Below are positions 43,214-52,461 of a stretch of DNA of 64,000 nucleotides, one piece after another. Location: contig CP136063.1 in assembly GCA_032622095.1 (NCBI GenBank), positions 31,870,987 through 31,934,986 of the forward strand, in the 5' to 3' direction. A program made the position numbers and the translations under genes. Source of the stretch: Siphonodentalium dalli (lineage: Eukaryota; Mollusca; Scaphopoda; Gadilida; Siphonodentaliidae). Position 1 is the stretch's first letter, and each line of letters opens with the position of its first letter. The notes below the pieces were generated by a model that was not told the origin of the DNA, did no database searches, and saw only the letters and a list, made by a program, of their open reading frames with translations.

Positions 43214-46200
43214 AGGGGATGACCCAGAGAATAGCGCAACCATCCAGAAATGTTGCTTCAATCGGCATGCGCTCTGCAGAATGATCAGGTGTATAATCAA
43301 CTCTAAGAGCATTCTTCAAGTTGGCTTTTGACTTAGATTCCCTTAGATGGCCATCTGGCTCGAACATAGAAGCTGGATATGGAGCGAGTTCGTGAGACAA
43401 TATGTCATTAATATCTACACTACGGGAGCTGTCATGCAGGCCCATTGCTCTGGCATATATGATTTCGGGGTCAAATATTTTCCCATCGTCTATCTTTATA
43501 TGCTTGCGGGACTGTGCCATTGTATGCACGTCACGGGATATTTTATTGTGGAATCCGTCTGGCCAACTCTTCTCAAACTCTTGCATTTGCTTCAATCCCA
43601 ATGCTCTAGAATTGTCAACATTCTCAGTTTTGTCGCTAACTATCTTGCCCGAATCGATATTGATAAGACCATCGGGGTGCTGACTTGGTTCAAGGGGATC
43701 AATACAAATCTCCAATTTAACCCGCAAAGCTTCCCTGTCGACAGCATCAAGTTTAATTCTGGACGTCGACTCTTCCCTGTGGTGTGTGTGAGATTGATTC
43801 GCATCACAATTTTGCATTGATTCTAAATCTTTTATCAGACCATTGCATGTGTGTAAGCTGTATGCCCAGGTTTTGATGCTCTCTGGCTTTAGTGTTATAC
43901 CAATTATTCCAGAACGTCCGTGCCCATATCTCATAAATGTAGTTTCGATGGCCATGTCTGTCCAAATTCCATTACAAATTCCAGTGTTGTGGTGCATTGT
44001 GTGCTCGCCCTTCACGAAGTGTTGGCCGACATTTTCGGGCAATGATTCCATTGAACGTAAATAATACAAGGCATATCTGGCATAGTGGATATGACCGGCT
44101 GCAAAAAACAATGGAATCATATTACTGACCGAGTCTAGATGTAGTGGCCAATCCGATTCACGCTCAGCACGTATGTATTTCAACATATGAAACACTGGTC
44201 TCAACAGACAGTCAATCCACAGCTTAGATGTTTTACTTTGAAGTGCCAATCTGTCCAATGTGGTATCTAGGTCATGCATGCATTCCATTTCGAATTTGCA
44301 AAATACAGGACGCAACACTTCTTCAGCCAACATTCTGAGAGCACGAACATTTTGCGGAAATTTCTTTCCTGTGAGCATTTTCAATACTCCACCAAACTGC
44401 ACACTGAGGATTTCCACCAAACCACTTTCCGCCATCAACGAACCTATCGAACCACAGTAACTCATCAGAAGGTGCATGCCCCCGATTCGCAGATACACGT
44501 CATTGAACTTGGTAGGATTGTCCCAAGTAGCGTGCAAGGCAACACGATATAACTGTTGGTCTGCAGTGAATATGACAAACGCTTGTCCAGCTGATCGAGA
44601 TAAAGTTTGAGCTTTTGTCATTGCAGCTATCATTGTCTGTGAATCTGCTGGTGGTCTGTCTATCAGCGGGAGATAGACAATATTTGTCTTTAGTCTAGCA
44701 GACTGTCCCCGACACAAATTGGTATTGTATCCATTATATTCGGGGCAGTTGTCCTTGTAAATCACATCCTCAAAGTGATGGCTGAATTTACCTGAAACGG
44801 TGGATGTGGGAACACTGTTCATTACAGGGTCCTTAGTAATTTTGAATTGAGATCCGTCAATTGCTTGTTCATCTATCGTCGTATTTGGAAGGTCATCTTT
44901 CTTCAAACGAGGAATTGTCCGATCACCAATACTAACATCACAAGCTGCCTGGGTCATTATCATTGCAAGTGAGTGCGTCGACGATTTCCCATTTGGAGAG
45001 CTGATATCACAGTCAAAATTATCGGCTATAATTTGGATCATACCATTGGATGCGTCATTTATTCCTTGTTTCGCTGTATCCAATGATGCTGCCATAGCAG
45101 CTGATTTTTTGAATCGACGTAGTTCGTCGTAACTGCATGTAACACGATACTCATACATATGATTAACAATCAGCTTGGAATCACGTAAAAGCACGCCAAG
45201 TGCTACCTGGAGATCTGTGGCTTGATTGAGGACGATACTTGTGATAATACTGCCAATAAGGAGTGCAGGCAGCGATCTGTCTAACTTTGTTGATATAGCA
45301 GCGAGGAAAGTCATCAATGTGCTGGAAACAGATTCTACAATGGATATCCTATCAACATGAATATTGTATTCCGATCTGTTGCTGGTAATGTTTTTGCATT
45401 CCTCAACCACATGCTTAGCAACTGTTGTAATATGCGGTTCTAAATCGTCTCCACTTTCTTCCTTTACCAATCTCAAAACATTTGCTGTATTTTGATGGAA
45501 AGCTAAGACACTTGCATAACCGACAGCAGACAGTGTAAGGATTTCGTCACAAAAGTGACGTTTCAGTTCAGTGATCAACTGTGACCGTGCCAAAACACAC
45601 CCGCTGTGGGCTTTATATTCGTTGTGCAGTTCAACAGAATTCCAAATACGTTTCTTGTTGCTCGCGACTACATTGATGACATGTTGTAAAGCTGTATCCA
45701 CATGAGCAGTCACTGTGTGTTCAGATTCAGTTGGCGTAAGGCATCTGTTCTGGACAAATTTTGTCATACAATCCTTATGATAACGCGCATCAACTGCATG
45801 AAGGTCACTCAGCGCACTTCCAATCCTACAACGAACCTCCTGTCCCCAAACATCCCCTCGAGCATCACATTTTTCTAGTAGCTCTATCCTATATGGCTTT
45901 CCCTCTTCTGTGTGAGTCGAGCGACACATATATGCAGGGCGCCATCTTCCTGGGTTTTTATTATCCTTATTAACTATGCACTCTTGTCCACAATACAAAC
46001 AATGCAATTGGAACTGGAATCCAGAAACCGATCGGCGAGATCTCTTAGGAGGTATAGCAGGTGATGCGTCCCTTCTTACAACATCCAAGTTGGTTTTTGA
46101 CGTATATCGAGCAATGCAGTTCCTATGAAAATGAACTTTTAAGTTTTCATCTTCCAAAAGTCTGTCCTCTAAAATTGCATGTAGGTGATCGTCATAAACT

Positions 46201-46313
46201 TTACTTGCATTAATAATAGTCAGAATCCTACTTGTATTAGCATTAACCGAACATAGGTCTGTCGAAATACACCTGTCGCCATACCGAAATTTAAAAATGC
46301 ACTCTTCCGTCAT
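43182..46313 (-). CDS. Academ-like transposase core, copy 2
   Basis: This 1043-aa frame is identical in translation to 31400-34531, including the His/Cys modules, the proposed D431/D434, D585, E790 residues and the frameshifted end FKSV. It reads opposite to copy 1 and in the same direction as the host zinc-finger gene. The possible leader intron lies at about 46338-46460. Whether it is expressed, or only rides on an active relative elsewhere, cannot be told. Confidence 0.85.
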   Translation of the reverse strand: MTEECIFKFRYGDRCISTDLCSVNANTSRILTIINASKVYDDHLHAILEDRLLEDENLKVHFHRNCIARYTSKTNLDVVRRDASPAIPPKRSRRSVSGFQFQLHCLYCGQECIVNKDNKNPGRWRPAYMCRSTHTEEGKPYRIELLEKCDARGDVWGQEVRCRIGSALSDLHAVDARYHKDCMTKFVQNRCLTPTESEHTVTAHVDTALQHVINVVASNKKRIWNSVELHNEYKAHSGCVLARSQLITELKRHFCDEILTLSAVGYASVLAFHQNTANVLRLVKEESGDDLEPHITTVAKHVVEECKNITSNRSEYNIHVDRISIVESVSSTLMTFLAAISTKLDRSLPALLIGSIITSIVLNQATDLQVALGVLLRDSKLIVNHMYEYRVTCSYDELRRFKKSAAMAASLDTAKQGINDASNGMIQIIADNFDCDISSPNGKSSTHSLAMIMTQAACDVSIGDRTIPRLKKDDLPNTTIDEQAIDGSQFKITKDPVMNSVPTSTVSGKFSHHFEDVIYKDNCPEYNGYNTNLCRGQSARLKTNIVYLPLIDRPPADSQTMIAAMTKAQTLSRSAGQAFVIFTADQQLYRVALHATWDNPTKFNDVYLRIGGMHLLMSYCGSIGSLMAESGLVEILSVQFGGVLKMLTGKKFPQNVRALRMLAEEVLRPVFCKFEMECMHDLDTTLDRLALQSKTSKLWIDCLLRPVFHMLKYIRAERESDWPLHLDSVSNMIPLFFAAGHIHYARYALYYLRSMESLPENVGQHFVKGEHTMHHNTGICNGIWTDMAIETTFMRYGHGRSGIIGITLKPESIKTWAYSLHTCNGLIKDLESMQNCDANQSHTHHREESTSRIKLDAVDREALRVKLEICIDPLEPSQHPDGLINIDSGKIVSDKTENVDNSRALGLKQMQEFEKSWPDGFHNKISRDVHTMAQSRKHIKIDDGKIFDPEIIYARAMGLHDSSRSVDINDILSHELAPYPASMFEPDGHLRESKSKANLKNALRVDYTPDHSAERMPIEATFLDGCAILWVIPWRCSGLFKSV

Positions 46314-46975
46314 AGTTCATCTGACATGAGTCTGAAACTGAAAGGAAAGACATTAATTTATATACAAACTCCGAAATATATATATCAATCAATTAGTAAT
46401 TCAGTCATCAACCAAGAGTATAATATGTGACACGAATGTGATTGCCGAGAAAAATCTCACCTGAAACAACTTAATCGCATTCAAAACAATTGTGACATAT
46501 ACAATAAAATAATGATGTTTTAATGACAAAACACTCCATAGTATAATATACATCGGCAACCACATGCAAAATAACCAATTGAGCCACATCATTGCAGCTC
46601 CAAACTCAGTTATTTTAGCATATCGTTATTTATTTTTTATATTTTCACATATTTGGCGGCCATTTTGGAAGCCATTCTTTATTCATGACACCGACATTCC
46701 ATATTGCACTCAGGTAATATATTAGGTTATTTTTAGGGACCAAATTGCAACCGTATTGTTATTTGGAAAAAAAATATCAGCTTCAAACTAAAACTAGCAT
46801 ATTTTGGCAGCCATCTTGGACGCCATCTTGAATTTCTCAAATTGCTCAATGGTGAGGGGTCCACATCACCCTAGAAAACGTTACAGAGACCATCCCCATG
46901 AATAATCAGCAAAGAAACAAACTATAACAGAGAATTTTGGGTCAGGCCAAAATTCGACACTTGGCCGCTGGACTA

Positions 46976-48632
46976 GTATCGTCAGGTGAGTCGACTGAAT
47001 AAATGACTTATCGCACACATCACATTGATATGGGCGATCGCCAGTGTGGGTCTTCTTATGTCTCGTCAGGTTACTCGACAAGGCAAATGATTTCTCGCAT
47101 ATATCACATTCATACGGGCAATCTCCCGTGTGGATTCTCTTGTGTTTGGTCAGGTTACCCAATTCAGTGAATGATTTCTCACACACATCGCATTGATATG
47201 GGCGATGACCCGTGTGGATCCTCTTATGTTTTGCCAGGTGACTGGACGCATTAAATGATTTATTGCACACATCACATTGATAAGAATGATTCCACATGTG
47301 GATCCTCTTATGTGAAGCCAAATAACTCGACCGAGTAAATGATTTTTCGCATACATCACATTGATACGGGCGATCCCCCGTGTGGATCCACTTATGTTTC
47401 ACCAAAGTGCTCGAGTGAGAGAAAGATTTATCGCACACATCACATTGATACGGGCGATCCCCCGTGTGGATCCTCTTATGTTTCACCAAAGTGCTCGGGT
47501 GAGAGAAAGATTTATCGCACACATCACATTGATACGGGCGATCTCCCGTGTGGATCCTCTTATGTTTCATCAAGTTACTTGAGTGAGAAAATGATTTCTC
47601 GCACACATCACATTGATACGGGCGCTCCCCAGTGTGGATCCTTTTATGTATTCGCAGGTAAATCGACTGAGTGAATGAATTCTCGCACACATCACATTGA
47701 TACGGGCACTCTCCCGTGTGAATCCTTTTATGTTTCACCAGGTCACTCGAACAAGTAAATGAATTCTCACACACATCACATTGATACGGTCGATTCCCCG
47801 TGTGGATATTCATATGACTCACCAAGTGACTTGACTCAGTAAATGATTTATCGCATACATCACATTGATACGGGCGATCCCCAGTGTGGAATCTCTTGTG
47901 TATCGTCAGGTGAGTCGACTGAATAAATGACTTATCGCACACATCACATTGATATGGGCGATCGCCAGTGTGTGTCTTCTTATGTCTCGTCAGGTTATTC
48001 ACCTGAGTAAATGATTTCTCGCAAATATCACATTCATACGGGCGATCCCCCGTGTGGGTTTTCTTATGCCTCATCAGGTTACTCGACAGAGTAAATGATT
48101 TCTCGCATATATCACATTCATACGGGCAATCTCCCGTGTGAATCCTCTTATGTTTAGTCAGGTTACCCAATTCAGTGAATGATTTCTCACACACATCGCA
48201 TTGATACGGGCGATGACCCGTGTGGATCCTCTTATGTTTATTCAGGTTACCAAATTCAGTGAATGATTTCCCACACACATCACATTGATAAGGACGATTT
48301 CCTGCATGGATCCTATTATGTCTCGTCAGGTGACTCAACTCAGTAAATGACTTTTCGCACACTTCGCATTGATACGGGCGGATCCTCTTATGTGAACAAA
48401 AGTCACTCGACTGAGTAAATGATTTATTACACACATCACATTGATACGAGGGATCTCCCGTATGTAGGCCTATCTTCATATGTTTCGACAGGTTACTCGA
48501 CTGAGTTTGTGACTCGACTGAGTTTGTGACTCGACTGAGGTCACTCGGCTTAGTTTGTGTGTGTGATGTATTTACCGACGAGTGTTTGTCATCTCCTGTC
48601 TCCATTGTTGATGACTCCACCTCCCCATACAT
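46976..48632 (-). CDS. ZNF D, 5' part: polydactyl C2H2 zinc-finger protein
   Basis: This is the best preserved zinc-finger gene here. It opens with the family leader MYGEVESSTMETGDDK, then a Ser/Thr-rich stretch with SQT repeats to about residue 58. Seventeen complete C2H2 fingers and most of an eighteenth follow without a stop. Linkers are mostly [16 protein letters not shown]. The first finger lacks its normal linker (SHKRIRPYQCEVC). Fingers are expected to bind DNA in the nucleus, and no KRAB, BTB or ZAD effector domain is visible. The frame enters the transposon at 46975 and stops at 46881, adding about 30 foreign residues, so a truncated 583-aa protein is still encodable. Start chosen: leader conserved in ZNF B and E. 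Confidence 0.88.
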
Positions 48633-49243
48633 GACTCAACTGTATCTGTTTCCGTAGTACAATCTTGATCCTATGAGCACTAGACTTATCCTACATACGA
48701 TTACCCGACTAAAGCTGACAGCAAAACCCAACGCGTTTGAAAAAATTGGTCTTAAGCAGTGGTGGGTGGAATAGAACAATGTCACAATACATAGTCTACG
48801 AAACAGCTTGGAAAACGAAGATCGGTTGGTTGGTGTGTCTGTGAAGTTCTTTAAAAGAGACTTCGCTCTGTAAGGCAGATCTGTAATTTTCAGTTTTCGT
48901 GACCATATATGATATGTGATTTCGGAGGAACTGTTGATTACATGGAACAGGACAGTAATGCGGATGTTGGACAACATTAGCGGCGTCAGGTCAGATTTAG
49001 ATTATACATGCAGATCAGGATTGATATGACTTCCGGTTTCAAACACGTGTAAGTTCCAAACAATGTCGAAATGAAAGAAAACAAATATAAACAGCAATAA
49101 AGATAATCTATTACACACATCTCAAGATGACAAAATATATAAAGATTAAAGGTGACTGTAAACCCAGAATGGCCAACGTCAAACAATGCCAACAGCTGAC
49201 CTACGAATATTGCCTCACCTAATTTCGCTGCAATTCGTAGTTC
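48633..49243. other. Upstream region of ZNF D and presumed 5' flank or leader of LINE 2
   Basis: Divergent spacer between ZNF D (minus) and the LINE ORF1 (plus). It should hold the ZNF D promoter and probably the start of the LINE 5' UTR, but I cannot place that boundary. Open frames at 48636-48977 and 48986-49192 show no domain. Confidence 0.5.
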
Positions 49244-51604
49244 TTGTGTTTCAACACATCCAACATAATCATGAATAAATCAACCACAGGTACCGATAAT
49301 GATAACTCAGATAAGGCGCAAATGAACATTACTTTAGACAATATCAAAAAAATGTATGACACTAGCAACATCACTTATAAAGAAAAACCAAGAGTACATG
49401 GCAGACTGCTGCCTTTCGAAGCTATTGATCATAATCTATATAAACCGAATGCGCACGCTACGTCGTTTGTTACTACCAAGGATAGAATTCACTGTTGGAT
49501 TTATACCCTATGGAAAAGACTATATATCGAGAAAGGTTCGATTAAAGAGACTGAGGTGGAATGGATGGATTCGCATGGCACAAATCCAATCTCAACTGAA
49601 TTTATAATTAAAGATAAAATGCTTACCAGTAAAGAGGATGAATTCTTGTATAAAGTGATCGTATATGTCACAACTGGAAAAATCATGATACAAGGGAAAG
49701 CACACAAATTATGGTGCCACGAAGAATTTCAAGCAACAAAAGAGCAAGTGGACTTGTTAGCTACCGATATCAATACATGTAATTCTAATCAAGCCAACAA
49801 TGATGAACAAAATAAGGAAAACAAGCTTGGTACAGAATCTCAAGCTACCAAAGATATTATTGACTCATCGGATGATTCACCGACATCAATTCAAGAAGAA
49901 ATGAATAAAAAATCAGCAACTGATATGGACAATGTGAAGATAAATTGTGCGAAAGGTGATCATAATATTCAGACAGAGGATGAAGTAATAAACCAAAAAT
50001 CACCTTATGATAATGATACGGTCAAATTGAAGATAAATTGTGCGAAAGGTGATATTATTCAGCCAGAGGATGGAAAAATAAATCAAAAATCACATAATGA
50101 TTTGGAAAAAATTAAGACAAAGTGTGCGATAAGTGTTACTCATCCTGAGGTCGAAGAGAAAGATTCAGGAAATTCCGAAACTTTAAAAGAGTCAAACCTA
50201 GATCTAATAAAAGAATACATAGATAACAGACTAAATGTTTTTGAGGAATCATTAACTATAATAAAAGAACATATTGTGGAACAAACTAGTATACAAGCGG
50301 TGAATAAAGAAAGCTCCAAACAAAATGAGGAAAAAGAACGACTCCAGAAAAAAATACAATCACTCAAAGACCGTGAAAATGAACTACTGAAGAAAGTTGA
50401 CGGCATGTTAAATGTGCAAAAGGAATTGGAATCAAAAATAAAGCATCTGGATGACCAAAATTTTAAAGCTAATAAAGTAGGACTTCAGAACAAAATCAGC
50501 GAACTTAAGCAAGAAAGAAATGAACTCGAAAAAATAAATGCTGTAAAAGACACCAAGTTACAGTCGCTCGGAGTCCGTGAAATTGAACTAGTGACGAAAG
50601 TTGAGGGTGCGCTCAAGACGCAAAAGGAATTGGAATCAAAACTAAAGCATCTTGAAGACTCTAATTATATACTGAAAAAAAAATGTGAATCACTAAATGA
50701 TATGTTGAAACAATCAGACAGAAAAATCAGTGAGTTGACATTTACAGGTAAACAAGATAAATCAGAGGAAGACACAAATTACTGTGATGTTCTGGTACTT
50801 CATGACTCAATACTTAAACATATTAAGACAGATCGTCTAATGTCAGGTTTTTACCATAGACCTGAAGAAATATTCACAGCACGAGTTGAGGATGCTATTA
50901 TGGTTCTAGAAAAAGACTCACCAGTATCAAAAAAGCTTGATATACTGTTACATGTGGGAACAAACAATCTTAAATCTGATAGCACAGAACAAACATGGGA
51001 ACAATATCAAGAACTGATTGACTTGGCATTGACCAAATGTCAAACACTATACCTATCACTATTGACCCCATGTGACATTCAACCCCTGAGGGGAAAATGT
51101 GCCTATTTAAATGGCATTTTAATCTCCAAATATATCAATGTAGACAAAATACACATAGTGCATAACAATAACTTTAAGACAGCTTATGGTAGCCTTAAGA
51201 AAAACCTGTTTGACAGTGATGGACTCCATGTGAATGCGGGTGAAGGCACTAGGTTGCTGGCTGGTAACATACGGCATGTGTTCTCACATGTAAAGACTGG
51301 TGCCTCCTCCCCAGTGCGTGGGAAGACCAATTATCGTCAAACAGGGGGCCATGGCTATTCCAAGCCTCATTTCTCATTCCAAGGGGATTCATATTCCCAA
51401 GGAAATCCGGAACGTGGTTATTATAATAAACCACCTAATTCAAATATCCAATTACCCATCCAAGGGAACTCTTATTCCCAAGGAAAACAAGGGCAATTCC
51501 AATTCTCAGGGAATTATGGTAATTATGGTAATTACCATGGTAATACAAGGCAGTGGTCACAGTCAAATGGAGGGGGAAATAACTTTAATAAGCATCGTTA
51601 TTAA
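49244..51604 (+). CDS. LINE 2 ORF1: coiled-coil, SGNH-hydrolase-like protein with prion-like tail
   Basis: This 786-aa protein probably packages the element RNA. Residues 1-180 form an uncharacterised N-terminal domain; MNKSTTG at 49271 is an alternative start. A polar region at about 225-300 has three imperfect repeats of KxNCAKGD...NQKS. About 355-500 is a coiled coil containing a duplicated 35-residue segment (KELESKIKHLDD / KELESKLKHLED). Residues 515-680 look like an SGNH hydrolase: LHDSIL with Ser522, HVGTNN (570-575), and DGLH with Asp659 and His662. Esterase domains of this fold are known from CR1-type ORF1 proteins. The last 100 residues are rich in Gly, Asn, Gln and Tyr (QGxSYSQG twice, NYGNYGNY), resembling low-complexity condensate-forming tails. 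Confidence 0.85.
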   Translation: MCFNTSNIIMNKSTTGTDNDNSDKAQMNITLDNIKKMYDTSNITYKEKPRVHGRLLPFEAIDHNLYKPNAHATSFVTTKDRIHCWIYTLWKRLYIEKGSIKETEVEWMDSHGTNPISTEFIIKDKMLTSKEDEFLYKVIVYVTTGKIMIQGKAHKLWCHEEFQATKEQVDLLATDINTCNSNQANNDEQNKENKLGTESQATKDIIDSSDDSPTSIQEEMNKKSATDMDNVKINCAKGDHNIQTEDEVINQKSPYDNDTVKLKINCAKGDIIQPEDGKINQKSHNDLEKIKTKCAISVTHPEVEEKDSGNSETLKESNLDLIKEYIDNRLNVFEESLTIIKEHIVEQTSIQAVNKESSKQNEEKERLQKKIQSLKDRENELLKKVDGMLNVQKELESKIKHLDDQNFKANKVGLQNKISELKQERNELEKINAVKDTKLQSLGVREIELVTKVEGALKTQKELESKLKHLEDSNYILKKKCESLNDMLKQSDRKISELTFTGKQDKSEEDTNYCDVLVLHDSILKHIKTDRLMSGFYHRPEEIFTARVEDAIMVLEKDSPVSKKLDILLHVGTNNLKSDSTEQTWEQYQELIDLALTKCQTLYLSLLTPCDIQPLRGKCAYLNGILISKYINVDKIHIVHNNNFKTAYGSLKKNLFDSDGLHVNAGEGTRLLAGNIRHVFSHVKTGASSPVRGKTNYRQTGGHGYSKPHFSFQGDSYSQGNPERGYYNKPPNSNIQLPIQGNSYSQGKQGQFQFSGNYGNYGNYHGNTRQWSQSNGGGNNFNKHRY

Positions 51605-51944
51605 AGATTTTTAAGAGGAATAAGTATCACAATAAACAAATCGTCAACCACAATTGTATCAATCCCTGAAAGACATTAGGTCAATTAATGAACAGTATTG
51701 ATCTAAATGACCAGAAGGTCATGCATCCTTTCCTTAATATTAATCAATATTACATTACTGGACACTTTGTAATTGACTAAAGTTTTAAACTTTTATGAGC
51801 AACACAACTTAAGCAACACAACTTAAGTAACTCAGTAAGAGTCAAATTTTTTAGAGGGAACTCAGTTATAGATTAGCCGACTGGCTTAAAATATGAAGAC
51901 AAACATCCTCATTTTTGGGGATAGAACAGGGCTACAATTTAAAT

Positions 51945-52040
51945 TGTGATGACTGCTTGTTGTTCTGAACTTGCTGCAAAGGTACACAATGTTGTGATGA
52001 CTGCTTGTTGTTCTGAACTTGCTGCAAAGGTACACAATGT
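51945..52040 (+). repeat. 48-bp tandem duplication between the LINE 2 ORFs
   Basis: GTGATGACTGCTTGTTGTTC...ACAATGTT occurs twice head to tail in the inter-ORF spacer. The rest of 51605-52461 has no gene. Confidence 0.92.
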
Positions 52041-52461
52041 TCAGGTATTGTTTAATTTGAATAGAATAATTTATTTCAAGATGTTTATTACCCCAAAGTT
52101 GGGGTTTTTGTTATAGTTTCAAAAGTTTATAAATATTGAAGACTCTGAGTTTCAGAAGCACAGAAATTGAATAATCTTGTTAGCCAAATCATTACATATG
52201 TTTTATTAGTCTAATCTCTAATTACTACTATTCCAAACAACAATGATTATTTAATGCTTAGGCTATGATAAGATTAACCCGTGATATGGTGTTTTAATTT
52301 TATTCTGTAACTATAGCGATCTTCACAGCAGTTTTACAGTTTTGTAAAATTACAGTGTTGTAATTTTATCCAGTAATCATTGTGATTTTCATCAAGTTAT
52401 AAAACAATTATCTATAAAACAAGAATTATTAGTAAATTTCTGAGTTCCTGAAAAGGGATAT

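Larger units (their letters stand above)
41502..46975 (-). mobile_element. Academ-like DNA transposon, copy 2, inside ZNF D
   Basis: It is 5,474 bp, inverted relative to copy 1 and apparently identical to it. It is flanked by a 3-bp TSD, GTA (41499-41501 and 46976-46978). The TSD is confirmed by the undisturbed finger at 47905-47920, which has TTGTGTATCGTCAGG, exactly the sequence obtained when element and one GTA are ignored. The insertion splits a finger between THLTI and HKRFH. Confidence 0.93.
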
